Position numbers and translations under genes: made by a program. The notes beneath the pieces were generated by a model, which had not been told where the DNA came from, searched no databases, and saw only the letters and a list, made by a program, of their open reading frames with translations. Below are positions 10,855-23,689 of a stretch of 64,000 bases of DNA, piece after piece; the first letter of the stretch is position 1; each line of letters starts with the position of its first letter. Location: positions 92,304,474 through 92,368,473 of the forward strand of contig NC_133648.1 of the NCBI RefSeq assembly GCF_009905375.1. Direction: 5' to 3'. Source of the DNA: Apium graveolens. Taxonomy: Eukaryota; Streptophyta; Magnoliopsida; Apiales; Apiaceae.

Positions 10855-11095
10855 CTTCAAATAGAGGAGAATGACAGGAGGCTAGGAAAGAAAACAAGGG
10901 ATCAAAGGAAAAGAAATTAATCTGCTCAGGCTAAAGGAGCACCCTTGGAAACAATGTAATTCTTCAATTCCATCTCAGCATACACATTTTTGCAGCACTT
11001 TTGAATTTCTGCTTTATTACAGTCAATATATTTGTCAAGTGTTTTGTTATCATCAAGCTAAACCCAAATTTATGCCTACAGTTTTAGTAGACATA

Positions 11096-11107
11096 AATAG
11101 GGGGAGA
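11096..11107 (+). other. Polypurine tract of S2
   Basis: AATAGGGGGAGA immediately upstream of the 3' LTR start at 11109, the same tract as in S1 and, reversed, in S3. The 240 bp between the aORF stop (10854) and this tract hold no other feature. Confidence 0.8.
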
Positions 11108-11414
11108 TTGTTAGAAATATGTGTATTAGTTTGATGATAAGTTAAACAAAATACTTAAGTAGAAATCTAGTGTTTGTAGCCTCAACGGATAAGACCATCT
11201 TGGCTATCCGTTGAAGGAGTAGCTTTACTTAGCAATAAGTTTAGTATTGTAGCACATTTCATTCTCTGGATTCAAGTTGTAATTCTTAGATGTTGTAGGA
11301 AATTATCAGTCATGTTGACTACTAGTGGATATGCAAATAGGAGGGCTAAATGTAAATATTTCATGCCTTGTAATTTTGTATAAGTGAAGAAGTATCAACT
11401 GATATTGAAGACCT

Positions 11415-11591
11415 TCAACGGATAAGAAACAAAGCTTCAACGGATGTCTCTAAAGCTTCAACGGATAATATCCATCAACGGATAAGTGCTTCAACGGATA
11501 AAGACTTCAACTGCAAATGCATCAACGGATAAAGCTTCAACGGATAAAGCCTCAACGGATAAGGCATCAACGGATGAAAGCTTCAACGGAT
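11415..11591 (+). repeat. TCAACGGAT array in S2 LTR
   Basis: Exact TCAACGGAT at 11415, 11437, 11458, 11475, 11491, 11522, 11537, 11552, 11567 and 11583, mostly as a 15-21 bp loose tandem with A/G-rich spacers. A further copy at 11182-11190 forms an inverted pair with ATCCGTTGA at 11206-11214. A random 9-mer would be expected less than once in this length. Confidence 0.85.
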
Positions 11592-12151
11592 GCTTAGTCC
11601 ATTAGCAGCTGATAGTGACAATTCATAAGCTGACAGAGACACATGGGTTGACAGAGACAAACTGGAATGTGGAAGCCTCTAGGAGGAATTAAAAAATGCA
11701 GCATTTTCATTCTGGTGCAAACAAGGAAGTATTCAAAGATTAACAGCTAAGCCTAAATTGCATTGGATAGAGAAATGAAGAAGAAACATGTGAAAAGCCT
11801 TTTTAATTGTATTTTACAGTTTTGTCTTCACTTGTAAACTTGGTGATATATAAACCAAGTAGCAGCTAGTAATTAGATATGAATTTTCCAGAGCTGTTTA
11901 GAAAAATCCAGAGAGAAAATCATCTAGTTTGTACTAGGAAGCAGCTGTGATTTAATTCTTTGAATCACAGATTTTCTGAAATAACACATCTCTGGTGGAA
12001 CAACAAATCCACCAGAAAAGTTTTTAAGTTCTCTGTGTTCTTTACATTTGTGTTTGAATATATATCTGTCTGCATTAGCTTCAAGCAATTCACACACATT
12101 TGCTCACAAAAACACTTAGCCTTAGAAACTGCTCAAAACTTGAAAAAGTTT

Positions 12152-12187
12152 TGAGATTTACATTCAACCCCCATTCTGTAAATCTCA
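12152..12187 (+). other. U5 hairpin, S2 LTR
   Basis: An 11-bp perfect stem (12152-12162 with 12177-12187) around the 14-nt loop TTCAACCCCCATTC. The loop matches S1 and S3; the stem sequence is unrelated to theirs. Confidence 0.65.
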
Positions 12188-12210
12188 TTGTTAGTCCACT
12201 GGGAATAACA

Positions 12211-12350
12211 CTAAGGCTATAACTTGTGAGTGTGTGAGATTGGGGGTCTGTGATATGGAATTATTGGATTATTGAGTTAATGCAGGTTACGCATGATTGA
12301 AGGATTGTGTGACGACCCAGATTCCTGACCCCAGATTTGGGGGCGTTACA
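12211..12350 (+). repeat. Tail of an older Tekay-like gypsy LTR
   Basis: Resembles the last ~140 bp of the T2 LTR: a GACTATAACGTGTGG-like patch, then a terminus reading ccccagatttgggggcgttaca against ccccggatttgggggtgttaca at 62507-62528. No primer-binding site follows 12350, so it is the outer end of a 3' LTR or a solo LTR. S2 is inserted into it. Confidence 0.6.
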
Positions 12351-15327
12351 ATATCATTTAAATATAATACGGGTGATCAGCCCGTACTGACCTCCATTCT
12401 GGTCATGTAATGTACCTGATGCACTATATCGACCTTTTAATTATTGGCCCATTTATATAACACTCTAGTCCATCTCTGAACTTCATACACTTGGCTAGAT
12501 CGTTGTTACACGACCACTTACGCCTCCAATCTTTAGGATTCCAATGAAAACCTTTGTATTGGAAAATCATTTGTATTTCTCAAACTTAATTCATTTTAAA
12601 AGAATTACCAACCTTTAAAATCATTCACACTCTTTCGAGTAAAATCATTTTTAGTTTTATTTCAGGGATTCAAGTGTTAAAGTAAAGGTATAACGAAAGA
12701 ACGTAAGTTAAAGCAAGATCAAGGGATAATCATATGTATTATCAATCGTAAGGGTATCAATAAGCATATCTATTATTAAAGAACGCGATATCAACATAAA
12801 CAAAGTACTTCATGATTGGAAAGAATAGGCTAAGATAAAGGTATATTAAGGCATATCAGGGTAAAGGTATCAACAATATCATTTCCTTTATCAATTCATA
12901 CCAATTATCATTTATAAGATAAGGCAAAGTTAGTTGCTTTAAAACTTTCCTTTTTCATAGAGACCGGGTTACTGCCACCTAGAACTTCCTTTCCTTTCCT
13001 ATTGTGAGCGTCTTCACTTTCCGAATCCATAAAATAACAACAAAACCTAATTAGGGATATCGTAAACAATCGACGTTTCTTGAACGTCTAACTTTCTACC
13101 CTTTCGCTTTAATAACCTAATAGTCTGATATTTTATTCACATTGGTCACATAAAGACTCATTCGCATTAATATCTTATTGTAATATACTATTACCTTTAA
13201 TATATATCATAAATTCATACAACACATATTCAAGTATGTCCACATAATATAACACATAATCGCAGAAGCACGTAACCCGATTATACTTATCCTCAAATAT
13301 ATATAAGTCCTTTAACTTTATTTTGTAAAATAAATTACTACATTCCTCGCTTCAGACATATATATCATTATAACTAACTCACTTGCAACCATACCGTTAT
13401 AAATTTACACTAGGACTACGAGTACAATAGTACATTGGAATCTCTTCTATACTTATAATTCTACTAAAAATTCGGCATAACTCGTTTGTAATTACACTAA
13501 CCGTTTAATCAACAACCAACACATATCAACGATTATACTAAATCATCACAGTTGCTTTCTGACCACCATTATCTAAAACTGAATCCATAATTAATAGACC
13601 ATAATGAATTTTACCACACTCTACATACAATTAAACTTTTGGTAATTTACTACGCCAAGGATCATATATCTCGGCTCTAACCTGAATTTTGAAAATAAAA
13701 TCATCATCAAACCAAAATTCCTAAAATCGAATCTACACCCCAAGAAATTGATTTAGAAAATCTAAAAACTAAATAATTTGGGACATGCATCATTATTCTA
13801 AGAAATTAAATAAATAACCGAACAGTTACGTATCGACTCCACATAATTGGAACCAAAAATCACAAACTAAATTCGAAGAAGTTAAAAATAAATTAATAAC
13901 TTGACATGCAGAGATAAATTGAGATTTATTTCAAATATTAGGGCTCAAGAGTACATCATAGCCTACCACCGATTCGCCGGAGATCACCGCCAATGGCGGC
14001 AAAGTCTCGATGGTGCCCAAGCACGAGTTTCACCCGAAACTTTACCAATTTCAAAATCGAAGCTAATACTCCGATTTCGAGTCCAAAATTGAGTTTAAAC
14101 ACAAAACCCAAAGTGATTTCTGCACCAAATAGCAAATGCACACAACAATATGTTCATGCAAACATAGAATAGGAAGTAACAAGGAACCATAACCCGACCT
14201 TAAGTTTTGGTCGAAAACGAAGAAAATCGAGGAGAGAGAGTATCGAGGGAGAGAGACCCGGATAATAAAATAAATGGGATGGGATTTAACGTGATATGGG
14301 CAGGGGTAATTCAACAACTAACCAATTAAAAATTCTGAAATATTTATTTGTGATTTCCTTTGCGTAAAAAGGTTTGAAAATGAATTGAATAATATGTAAT
14401 GGTCCTGTAAAGGTCAAAAATATTATGAAACTCAATTTTTAAATAAATTTTGAGCGAACGGTTTATTTATATGAATTTTGCAAGAAAATGCTCAAAATAA
14501 ATATATTCTTTTTAGAATCATTAAAAAATACTAAAATATAAAAATTGGTTCAACTTCCGTTTTTAAAATGCCTCTATGACTAATTTAGATAAAATACAAC
14601 AAGTTTAGTATATCAAACATACTTTGGAGATTTTATAAAAATGTTTAGGTCAGATGAACCCTATTTTTTCACATAATAAATTATTTAAAAATATTTAAAA
14701 ACACTCTGACCATAAAATCAACCACTTATTAGTCAAATAACATATAGTCACATAATCTAATTAAACAAATCTCACACTTACTAATTTTCCTATTTTAATT
14801 TTATTTATAACTTACTTACATATTTACAGGCCACATAAAAGTTCAAATAACGATAAGACTTTAAATACTATAATTCAAGTAATCGTAGAAACACGTATGA
14901 CTCATCTCATCACATATTTTTTATATAATCAATTTTTTTCCTTTTTCACTAAAGGTTCGAACACATGTCATATGCAATTCAATTCACCATAATAATCAAC
15001 TAAGCTATGAGAGCATTTAACCTTAAATTAAAATTCTAATCGATTATGATGGTTTTTCTCAGGAGTTAGCCTTGTAAGTTATGTTACAGTTTAATATATA
15101 TAAGAGATTAGTCGAGTTATGACCTTAAAAATATTTAGATTAATAGTCACAAATTATAAATATAGAATTTTAAATTATTTATTTAAAAATTAATTAGAAT
15201 TTAAGTATAAAATTACGATTTTTTTCAAAAAGAAAGAAGATATATTTACATAGCTATTATTATTTACATAGTTAATTTTTAAAAAATAATGTAAAATATA
15301 TGATCAAATATTATAGATAAGTTGATC
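12351..15327. other. Unassigned AT-rich DNA, about 3 kb
   Basis: No supported gene, RNA or element ends. Around 13970-14060 the composition turns GC-richer (an ATCACCGCCAATGGCGG-like stretch) and 14225-14260 is purine-rich on the plus strand, which resembles the leader of some plant LTR elements read on the minus strand, but no LTR partner or primer-binding site is visible. The rest is simple AT-rich sequence. Confidence 0.5.
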
Positions 15328-15332
15328 ACTTT

Positions 15333-18300
15333 TGTAGCACCCCCAAATCCGGGGTCGGGGATCCGGGTTGTCACGAGTTCCATTTCCCTTAATAATACTT
15401 AATCTTAATAATCAACCAACTACTGCGTACTGTGACCCCACAATATACACACACACACCACAAGTTATAGTCTCAGAGATGAATACCAAAAATAACACAA
15501 GTCATTTTATTCCACAATTATAAGTCATTACACCTCAAAAGGGTTTCTGAATAAATTTACACATTCTTTGTCATTATTACAATTCATAAATATACGTAAG
15601 TCTGGTACAACAAAAGTTGAAAGCCTATCTTATTGGTAGACCCTACCTCGGCAACAACGGCATCAACGCCTACAGGAAACTGCGGAACGTTTCCTATCCG
15701 CTCGCGAATCGGGAGCTTGGTCCTGTTCATCTTTTCTATCTATTATTGTGTGATGAAAGAAGAAAGCAAGGGTGAGCAACAAGCCCACCAAAATAATATG
15801 TATAATAATTAACAATATATGAGCATTATCATAGTACTCATGAAAGTCTTGGTCAAGAAGAAATGAACCAAGTTTGTTATTTTAATGCGACGAAGTCGCA
15901 AAATATTCAGTATACATATATACTTCTCAAATCTTTGAAATCCTCTGACATGTATAATATACACAGAGTTCCAGTTTATAACTGTATAAAATATCGTTGC
16001 AAAGTGATCTCATATATCTAACCTTGTCGCAACGTTTTTCTGAAAATCTTTGTCATGCATAAGATAATCATTTACTAGATATAAGTTAAAAAGATGAAGT
16101 TATAAGATACTCCCATATACTTATATCTTTTCTGAATACTACTTGAACTACCACCGTTCAAGTTATAATTAGTTTCAAAAGTTCATCACACAGATGAGAC
16201 TACAAGATAATACTTGAATAGATTCAATCTTTGAAATATTATTGAATGAAATGAAGTTACGAGATACTTCATTAAGTTCCGATATATATATACATATCCA
16301 TATATATCTCTCATACATTTTCAGAAAACCTCTGTCATGTAAAGTATGAACAGAGTTGAAATATCCAATGAATTTGGAAAGAAAAGAATTTTGGCATAAA
16401 CCCGATATATTGTTGATCAGGCAAAGATACCAATAAGTAACCTTTTCTACTGTAGATGGATGAATTCCTCGCCGGTCATCACCCTGGCCGCATTAGGACC
16501 TCGCGCTAGACCGTTACCCGGCCACTCACACGTGGATGGACTGTCACCCAGCCTCTTACACCTTCATAGACCGTACCCTGGCCTGTCTCTTATGCCGACT
16601 CAATTAAATGGACTTCCCGAACGTTGGGCAAGTAATCAAATTGTTTTCTCAAAACAGCAACCTCGTTGCGAATATAAAATACACCACAGAGCCGGATCCC
16701 TAAGATTTTTGAGCGAATATTCAAGTCTCCTTCGAAAGGAAGATCTTAAATCAGAAAACGAGTTTTGGGATCCACTCTAACTTTTAAAATCATTTTGAAG
16801 ACTCGAAAACATTTTTAAGAATGTTTGGAGTAATGCTGATTTAATGAAATAAATCAGTCCCGATATATTAGAAAATATCTGAATATTATTATTTAAATAA
16901 TATTCCCATAAGGATAATCCTTATAAAAATAATTGAAGTAAAAGTTTTAAAACTTATACTTGAAATGAATAATAAATAACCAAAGATATACTTATACGAA
17001 AGTACGATCTTTATTTGAATAATTGAAAATAAGTTTGATTATCGAAACATTATTCTTTAATAAAATAAAAAATATTATTTAATAAATAAGCGGAGTCATA
17101 AGTCCTCGAATGAATATTCAAAATAATATTCATTAAATAAAATAAATGGAGTCATAAGCCCTCGAATGAATATTCAACTAATATTCATTAAATAAAGTAA
17201 ACGGAGTCTTAAGTCCTCGAATGAATATTTAAAATAATATTCATTTAATAAAATAAAGTTATCGAATAAACCTTATTCGATTAATAGTTTTGAAAACTAT
17301 ATCAATATATATATATATATATATATTATACTCGGGAACATCGACTCCCGGTTTAGAAAAATGTTCACCTTTGGGTCCCCTATACTAAGGGTATACGCAA
17401 CTACTGCTTATCTCTAGCATAGGTATTATACAACTTATAAGCAATTGAATCAACAATTAGATATCAAGATTACGAAACAGACATGCATATATACCATATC
17501 ACATGCTCCAATATATCGCATGATTTGCTAATAACAATCATGCACTTATCACAAGATAATGCATATACATATATTTACATCACAACAACAGTATAATGGG
17601 TAGAAAACTTGCCTGAGTGTTCCCGGTTAGACTTAAGCTTAGAGTGGGTCTGATAACCTATGAACAACAACATAGGTCGGAATTAAACCACGGTCGCTTA
17701 AGAAACTAGACTTTAACCAATTGAACCCTAACGTTTGCTTATGGTCACTTCTACGCTTAACGAATCACATAAGTCATTCGAGTACCCTTGGCTCCACCAT
17801 TTTTAATAAATTAACCATTAAGAATTTTTAGGGCGATTATTTCGCGAGTACCCTACCAACTGCCTAATCCACTTTACATAATTGTTTCATACTCCAGTTA
17901 GTCATTTAAGGGCCTTAACCAAGGTTTCAAAGTAAGGCGAGGGGTAATGGTTCGTTCGCAAAATGACGTTACTTAAAACGGTCGTTTCTCCTAAACCGTA
18001 CATCGGAACCAAGTGATTTACATATCAAAACGAATCTTATGACACGCTCTAGCTAAACATGGCAATGTTACAGATTGTTTATTGAGTTTTCTGTCCTGAA
18101 CACTAAGAAAAACAGTTGAATAAAAATGGGCATTACGACGGCTATATTTACGAGCTTTCCAAGTTTCTCACCACACCAAAACCTCACCAAACAACCCAAA
18201 ATCATTAACACATCAAAACCTCAACTAAATAATACTATACCAGTCCTTATTCTTCAGATTCTTCATCTCAACCAACCACAATCAAGTTTTATTAGCTATA

Positions 18301-19398
18301 ACAAGATTCATTCACCAAATCACTCCAAATCCAAATCAAACTACTAATAATTAAAGGTCATGCTTCTCATTTAGAAAACCAACCATCAAAATCACTAATA
18401 ATAAAAGTAAAGGATAGGGTTTCAAGTTTATACCTTCCGTGGGAGGTGTTAAGTTTCTAGGAAGCCTTAGGGAGCCTCCTACAAGCTTAATCTTTCCAAA
18501 GAAATCAAGAACACAAAGTTAGGCTTTGAAGTTTCTAAAAGTCCGATTGAAAGAACTGTAAAAATGAGGGTCTTACCATGCTTATTTGGATGAGACTTGT
18601 GAACAAGAGTTGTAGGCCATCTCAATACCTTTTCAACGAGCTATAATACACAATATATGAGTGAGAAATAAAGGAGATACATCAGTTTTAATGTGCTGGT
18701 TATGTTTTGGCCGAGAGCAATGGAAATGGGGGAGGAAGATGAGAGCTTGTGTTGACTTGAACTTGTGGTGGAAATGAAATGATTTTAGGATATTTACTTG
18801 ACTAGTTGTTTTGTTTAAATTAGTGGAAAGTGACATAAGCATGGTGATGTCATCAAGCTTACATAATCCTTGCCACTTGTCTCATCCTTATGGTGGAAGC
18901 ATCTTTTTAAGCTTAATCCTTATATTAAGATGTTAACTAAGTGCATTATTCTTGCACTAATTGACCCTCCTCCTTGCCTCTTGCATTACTTAGTCGTTTA
19001 ATTATTTTACGACTCGTTTATTGTTCATTCTCGTTGATCGTTTGAGGGATCATATCCGGGATCTCATTACTTGGGTTCCCCTAAACCTTTCTCAATATTT
19101 CATATTCCTTTTATGGTCCTCTCTTATAATCCTTGAATTTAAATCCTTTTAATCATGTTACCTTATACTCAATTCTTTCGGTATCTGGTGGATTTTCGGG
19201 AAAAATCAAGGTGTTCGAATTTTGATTCTGACGATCTTCACATACACTTATATACCATATGGAGTACTAATAAGATCTCAGAATATCAATAAAAGAACTC
19301 CTACATAGTGTGGCATGAAAAGTTTTCTTAATCAGCATAATCAGCAAAATCACTATTCATCAGTGTTTCAAAGATTTAAAAAAATTGGGGTTATTACA
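15333..19398 (-). repeat. 3' LTR of T1 (4066 bp)
   Basis: Begins tgtagcacccccaaatc and ends ggggttattaca; near-identical to 24972-29031. It contains hairpin-forming tandem units (17091-17262) and an AT microsatellite near 17305-17325. Open frames inside it (for example around 18126 and 18633) recur in both LTRs and look like chance frames. Confidence 0.92.
17091..17262 (-). repeat. Three ~55-bp tandem hairpin units in T1 LTR
   Basis: Units start at 17091, 17147 and 17202 with (c)ggagtc(a/t)taag(t/c)cctcgaat. Each includes a perfect 10-bp inverted repeat AATGAATATT...AATATTCATT with a 4-6 nt loop. The same array is at 26734-26902 in the other LTR and, reversed and more diverged, at about 60400-60580 in T2. 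Confidence 0.8.
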
Positions 19399-19412
19399 GT
19401 CTCCCCTCCTTA
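19399..19412 (-). other. Polypurine tract of T1
   Basis: On the minus strand this reads aaggaggggagac directly before the LTR start tgtaataacccc, the standard gypsy plus-strand primer position. Confidence 0.75.
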
Positions 19413-20185
19413 AAAGGATTCCGTCCCGGAATCAGATAGAAAATGAATAGGGATACTTTCTTAGCATTACACTTTCTAACTCTCAAGTCAATTTTCCCAC
19501 ATTGTGGTTCTACCACCAACTCTGACTAGTTTGATAACCCTTCTCCTAAGCACTTGTTCCTTTTCAATCTATAACCCTTCCTGGTTGCTCCATATCGGTT
19601 ATGTCTGGTTGCATGTCTATGCGCTCATACGCCCCTATTTGTTTGGCATCCGAATTACACTTCCTTGACATTGATACGTGGAACACGTTATGAACTTGCT
19701 ACATGTTCGGGGGTAGGGCTAGCTCATATGCTAACTTCCCAATACGTCTTAATATATCCAAGGGTCCAACAAATTGTAGACTTAGGTTTCCTTTCTTTCC
19801 GAACCTCATCAATCCTTTCCAAGGGATACCTTTAACATCACTAGGTCCCCTATTTCATAATACTCTTTGTCCTTTCGAGTCAATCAGCATACTTCTTATG
19901 TCAATCTTGGGCTACTACCGGCCGTCCTCTGATTAGATCTATTATATCCTTGGTCCTTTGGACTACTACGGGTCCGAGCATCTTGCGCTCTACAACTTCA
20001 TCCTAACATAAGGGAGATCGACATTGTCTTCCCTCAAGGATCTCATAAGGCGATATCTCGATACTGACATACGATCTATTATCGTAAGAAAACTCAATCC
20101 GTGCTAAGTGACCATTCCAAATTCTTTCAAGTCTATTGCATAGACTCTCATCATAGCTTCTAGCATTATAGCTTTTATTTCTCAA
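19413..20185 (-). pseudogene. T1 integrase end and chromodomain-like C-terminus
   Basis: At 20003-20185 the minus strand reads HLARIEFSYDNRSY...SPYEILEGRQCRSPLC, the end of the Ty3/gypsy integrase core. Downstream (19990-19690) are the post-core motifs around YEIGDLVMLKVSP and QVHNVFHVSM. Near 19480-19580 comes VLRRRVIKLVRV followed by a tryptophan-rich patch, the chromodomain-like tail of chromoviruses that targets integration. Several stops and shifts break it. Confidence 0.75.
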
Positions 20186-21599
20186 TACTCATTCTTTTCC
20201 AGTTCGTAATCGTTACTATCTTCCGTACATAATACTATACTGGTTACACTTTTGCTCGTTATTATTCTATAACCTTTTAATAACCGCGTCAACCTTAGTA
20301 TCATGAACGCATTAGATTCGGAATACCACCGCACTGATACTACTTCCTTTAGCTGCTTCCATCTTCGAAAGCTTGATCTATCTTATAGAAGTAAAAGATT
20401 TTATTGAGAGATCACTATGATCATGAACACTTGTTCTATTGCATAGTTAGTACAAAAGGTGGCCAGCCTTTAGTACTTGACAAGCAATTAAACAACATGT
20501 GGTATCCTACTAGGCTTCTATCACACGGATAGATAGTCATTCGGCAATACCTCCCCTTCTGGAATGGTTGTTCTTCTCAGCTTATACAAAATGAAAAGGA
20601 GAGAAAAGAACGAATTGAAGAGAATTGTATATGAAAAAAATACTGCCACAATTATCTGGCTTGGAATCTACCTCTGAACTATAGAGGTTTGTCATAGGAG
20701 AACAAAACATATGTGTATATATATCAACATCAAGTATTATAGCATCGCATTTCACATGCCAGAATATTTACTATTCCGTCCATCATTCCATGGATCCATG
20801 CTCTTGCTCGAGCTCATAAACAATCAGTTTTGAAACTCCCTCAACATCGAAACTCGAATAAGGGATTTCATTCTAGACATCATCGTTACTAGAATTCTAT
20901 GCTTGCACCGCAACCTTCCTCGTATGGTAATACGAATCTCTATTGATAAGAAGGAATAAGTACTCAATAGGTAGATAATCTACTTAATTAGTTTATCAAT
21001 GATAACTTATACACCACCACGACCCGATTAGTGGTACTCAATCTCAACATCCATTCCAATACAACTCTCACGGTTGTAAGTAATCGGCTCATTACTCGTA
21101 GAATCATTCCTGCATTACTATGGTCCACCGTTGACCTACTGTAGTCATTCGTTTTCCTTGAAGTCTTAATAGCTAACCATACGGAGTCCGTACATATCGT
21201 ATCGAATTCTTCTAAGGAGGTAACATGATCACCGTTCATGATTCATGGAGAACACTCCTGAACTTGACATACATATGACATGAAGCAGATAAAATTGCAG
21301 AAGAGTTTCAATGAAAGCAACGATAGCAGGTTAATACCATTCTTAATCATATGCCTTCAATAGAAGACTTAACTCAAAGGTTTGTTTAGTCCTTTTTGAA
21401 ACATGGTCCTGACTTATTCTCAAGATAGGACCTTCTAAGATAGATAGCCCGCTCATGGCGATTAACATGAATTCAAATTTTTTTTTTTACCAAACTACTA
21501 TTATGGTTAAGTATCACACAACCATCAGAAGGAATGTCAATCTTCCATACCACAATATAACCTTCACGGCTTTAACCATCATCACTGTATTCCTCTGGC
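20186..21599 (-). other. Decayed T1 pol, no readable domain
   Basis: Integrase N-terminal and core sequence should lie here, but stops and shifts are so dense that no motif is convincing on the minus strand. An open frame at 20988-21239 has no recognised similarity. Confidence 0.4.
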
Positions 21600-22500
21600 A
21601 CGAGCGCCTATAATTGTCCACTTACACTTAAAGTGTCAGCCACCTCTTTGGCCTTTCCTGATAGTAAAATTTCCTTACAATCAGTGTCATTTTAACCACC
21701 TCCAAATAAATTTTCTACCTCATTTCAAATCACTGCTTGTGTGAAAATGCTCTTCCTTAAGCTTTGGTGAGAAAAAATATATAACACCATTTTCCATAAG
21801 TTATTGCCTCTTTCTTTTAGAGGTTAACATTGTCACGACTGACTCTCGATCATACTTAGGACGTCTCTTATCTTGGGTCCTACTTGTTTTCACCAATCTC
21901 GACCTTCATTGGGTCGATCTATACTTTCTTATGGTTCAACACGTGCCCACCTGGCATTATTATAATTATGCCATATTTCCTTTATCAAAATTTCTATTCT
22001 TGAGAACTTTGAATATTACCGTTCTCCTTGTAAGACCTCTAAGGTTATCCTTGAATCGTTCCTCCTGTATTCCCTAGATACAGGGCATATCAAAATACCA
22101 TTTACTAATACTAGAACCATTGTTTATATACTTCTGAAAAATTTCTCCATTGATCCTTAAAGGTTGTTGTTACCTTAATCCTTTCCAATTCATACTGTCA
22201 AAACTCATACTATCCCTATTAAGGGCGAAATGCCAACCTTTATGCATTTCCCTAGGGTTCATCTCAAGTTATCGAAGTTATATCCTTAATTCCACCTTTA
22301 AAAAGGTACTTGCATCCTTCCATGGATAAATCAAGTCATATATCCTTGATAGATTATCTTATTCAATCATTCCCACCTCGATAGTCTATACCAATTTCAC
22401 AATAGCATCCTTATTCAAACTGAGGTCAACCCATATGGCCTTTAAAAGATAACAATGGTTACCCGCTTTTCTTTCCTAATTTGGTAATGACAACAGGGAT
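21600..22500 (-). pseudogene. T1 reverse transcriptase / RNase H remnant at its normal position
   Basis: Minus-strand scraps in the expected order: an IDYR patch near 22395, KDASTF near 22320 (gypsy RT palm), RITLEVLQGER near 22050 (the EEHLRITLEVLR stretch after the YxDD region), then KEILLSGKAKEVADTLS at about 21620-21680, the end of RNase H. The YxDD motif itself is not intact. It is read across several frames, so the limits are approximate. Confidence 0.6.
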
Positions 22501-22949
22501 GTTCTGGAAGATATTGGTCGTGTTCAACGTGAACTTCTTCTTAATAATTCCTCATTTACTTTTGTTGTTTATCTTAACAGTCATCTCAATGTTGGGATAT
22601 CTTTCATACCTGGCGTCTCCCTTTCTGGGTATCATGCCACCGCTCTTACACTTCACATTCTTGAAGGTCACTTCCTTCATCCAATTTTCCTAATTTCTTA
22701 CTTTCTTGTCTCCTCAGTCTATCCGCGTCTCATTATTTATCCTTCGAACTATCTCAAGGTTTCCTCGAATCCTCCCAACTTACAGGGGATAAAATATATG
22801 TATCTCTTATGCCTTCAACCATCAACTTTAACTCATGGTGAATCACCATCATCCTGATGATTACATACTTTTCTATTTCTATTGCTACGAGTCTTTAGGG
22901 TTTCCTCATACCCAACTCCCTTATCATTCCTCAAACTCCATTGTCTTTA

Positions 22950-23440
22950 TTTTCCTTTCCAATTTAGTTTCTTTTTATTTTCTTTTCTATTATAATCATT
23001 TCGCGCACCCACTAATCAATGACTTCAAATATCATGTCATTATGGGATTCTTGTCATCAGAACAAATCTTGACAACTTTTACAACTTAGCTTCATAATTC
23101 ATCATACTCGTCTGCCTTTGTTCTGGCTCTAAAGCTTTTACACTATCTCCATAACCTTGGGAATTACTTTCCCGAAAACAATTGACTGAACTTTAATCAG
23201 TTTATTCTAACCTCTGGCTCCGTGCCTTTCTTGGTCTTTCACCAGCGGGTGGCCTCTCTCTTAGGAAGGTAAGTGACAAAAACAGTCTTTTGCGCTTCAT
23301 CAATCATTTAGAATATAAAATCAGTCCTCTATTTCCTTTGGTCAGGCTCTTGCCTCGGCTAGGTCAGCTTGTTCCTTGGAACTCTGAGAGCTTATTGACT
23401 TAAAGGTCCTGAAAGAATTTCCCACCGCATTATTTCCTCA
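22950..23440 (-). pseudogene. T1 gag remnant
   Basis: The minus strand shows FRTFKSIS, then AEARA-stop-PKEIE near 23350-23380, a frame with KTVFVTYLPKREA near 23270 and SGKVIPK/YMEIV-like sequence near 23160, the conserved order of chromovirus Gag. It is broken by many stops. It lies downstream of an RT-C/RNase H/integrase-N segment (23690-24570), the reverse of the normal order. Confidence 0.6.
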
Positions 23441-23689
23441 GGGTGGTGTTTGGGAATAAAAGTATAATTTTTGTTTAGGCAGGTCCATGAATTTCCCCAT
23501 AGGAGTACCATCCCGGTTCTCCCTATCTTGCTCGACTTCTGTTTTCTCAGTATGAAATGTTTCATCCTTCTCCCATAATCAGGGTTATCTTATACGTTAA
23601 AATCCTTGATTTCCATTTCATTATATTATGGGTTCTTTCTTTCTTGATGGCGACCTCCCTGACTATCACATTCAGGGTTTGCCCTAAAT

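Larger units (their letters stand above)
6790..12210 (+). mobile_element. S2: Sirevirus-like Ty1/copia element, 3' half
   Basis: The visible part is a decayed aORF (6790-10854), a short non-coding stretch, a polypurine tract (11096-11107) and a 3' LTR (11109-12210). The 5' half (LTR, gag, pol) would lie left of S1, outside the window, because S1 is inserted into the S2 aORF. The 5 bases after the LTR are ctaag, the expected but uncheckable target duplication. The flanking sequence at 12211-12350 is the tail of a Tekay-like LTR, so S2 itself landed in an older gypsy element. Confidence 0.75.
11109..12210 (+). repeat. 3' LTR of S2 (about 1.1 kb)
   Basis: Starts TGTTAGAAATATG after the polypurine tract and ends GGGAATAACA. 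The second copy is outside the window, so the ends are inferred from the PPT, the TG...CA termini and the change to gypsy-type sequence at 12211. It holds 11 copies of TCAACGGAT and the U5 hairpin. Confidence 0.75.

Noticed and set aside
11415..11591. Direct repeats with spacers that look CRISPR-like
   Set aside because: Units are 9-mers with 6-22 bp spacers in a plant LTR; no palindromic 25-35 bp repeat and no cas-like gene.
12351..15327. Possible LTR of an unknown element on the minus strand
   Set aside because: Leader-like GC and purine patches only; no repeat partner, primer-binding site or terminal TG/CA pair could be matched.
18126..18347. Open frame repeated at 27759-27980
   Set aside because: It lies inside the two T1 LTRs and is duplicated only because the LTRs are; low-complexity Asn/Ser/Pro composition, no domain.
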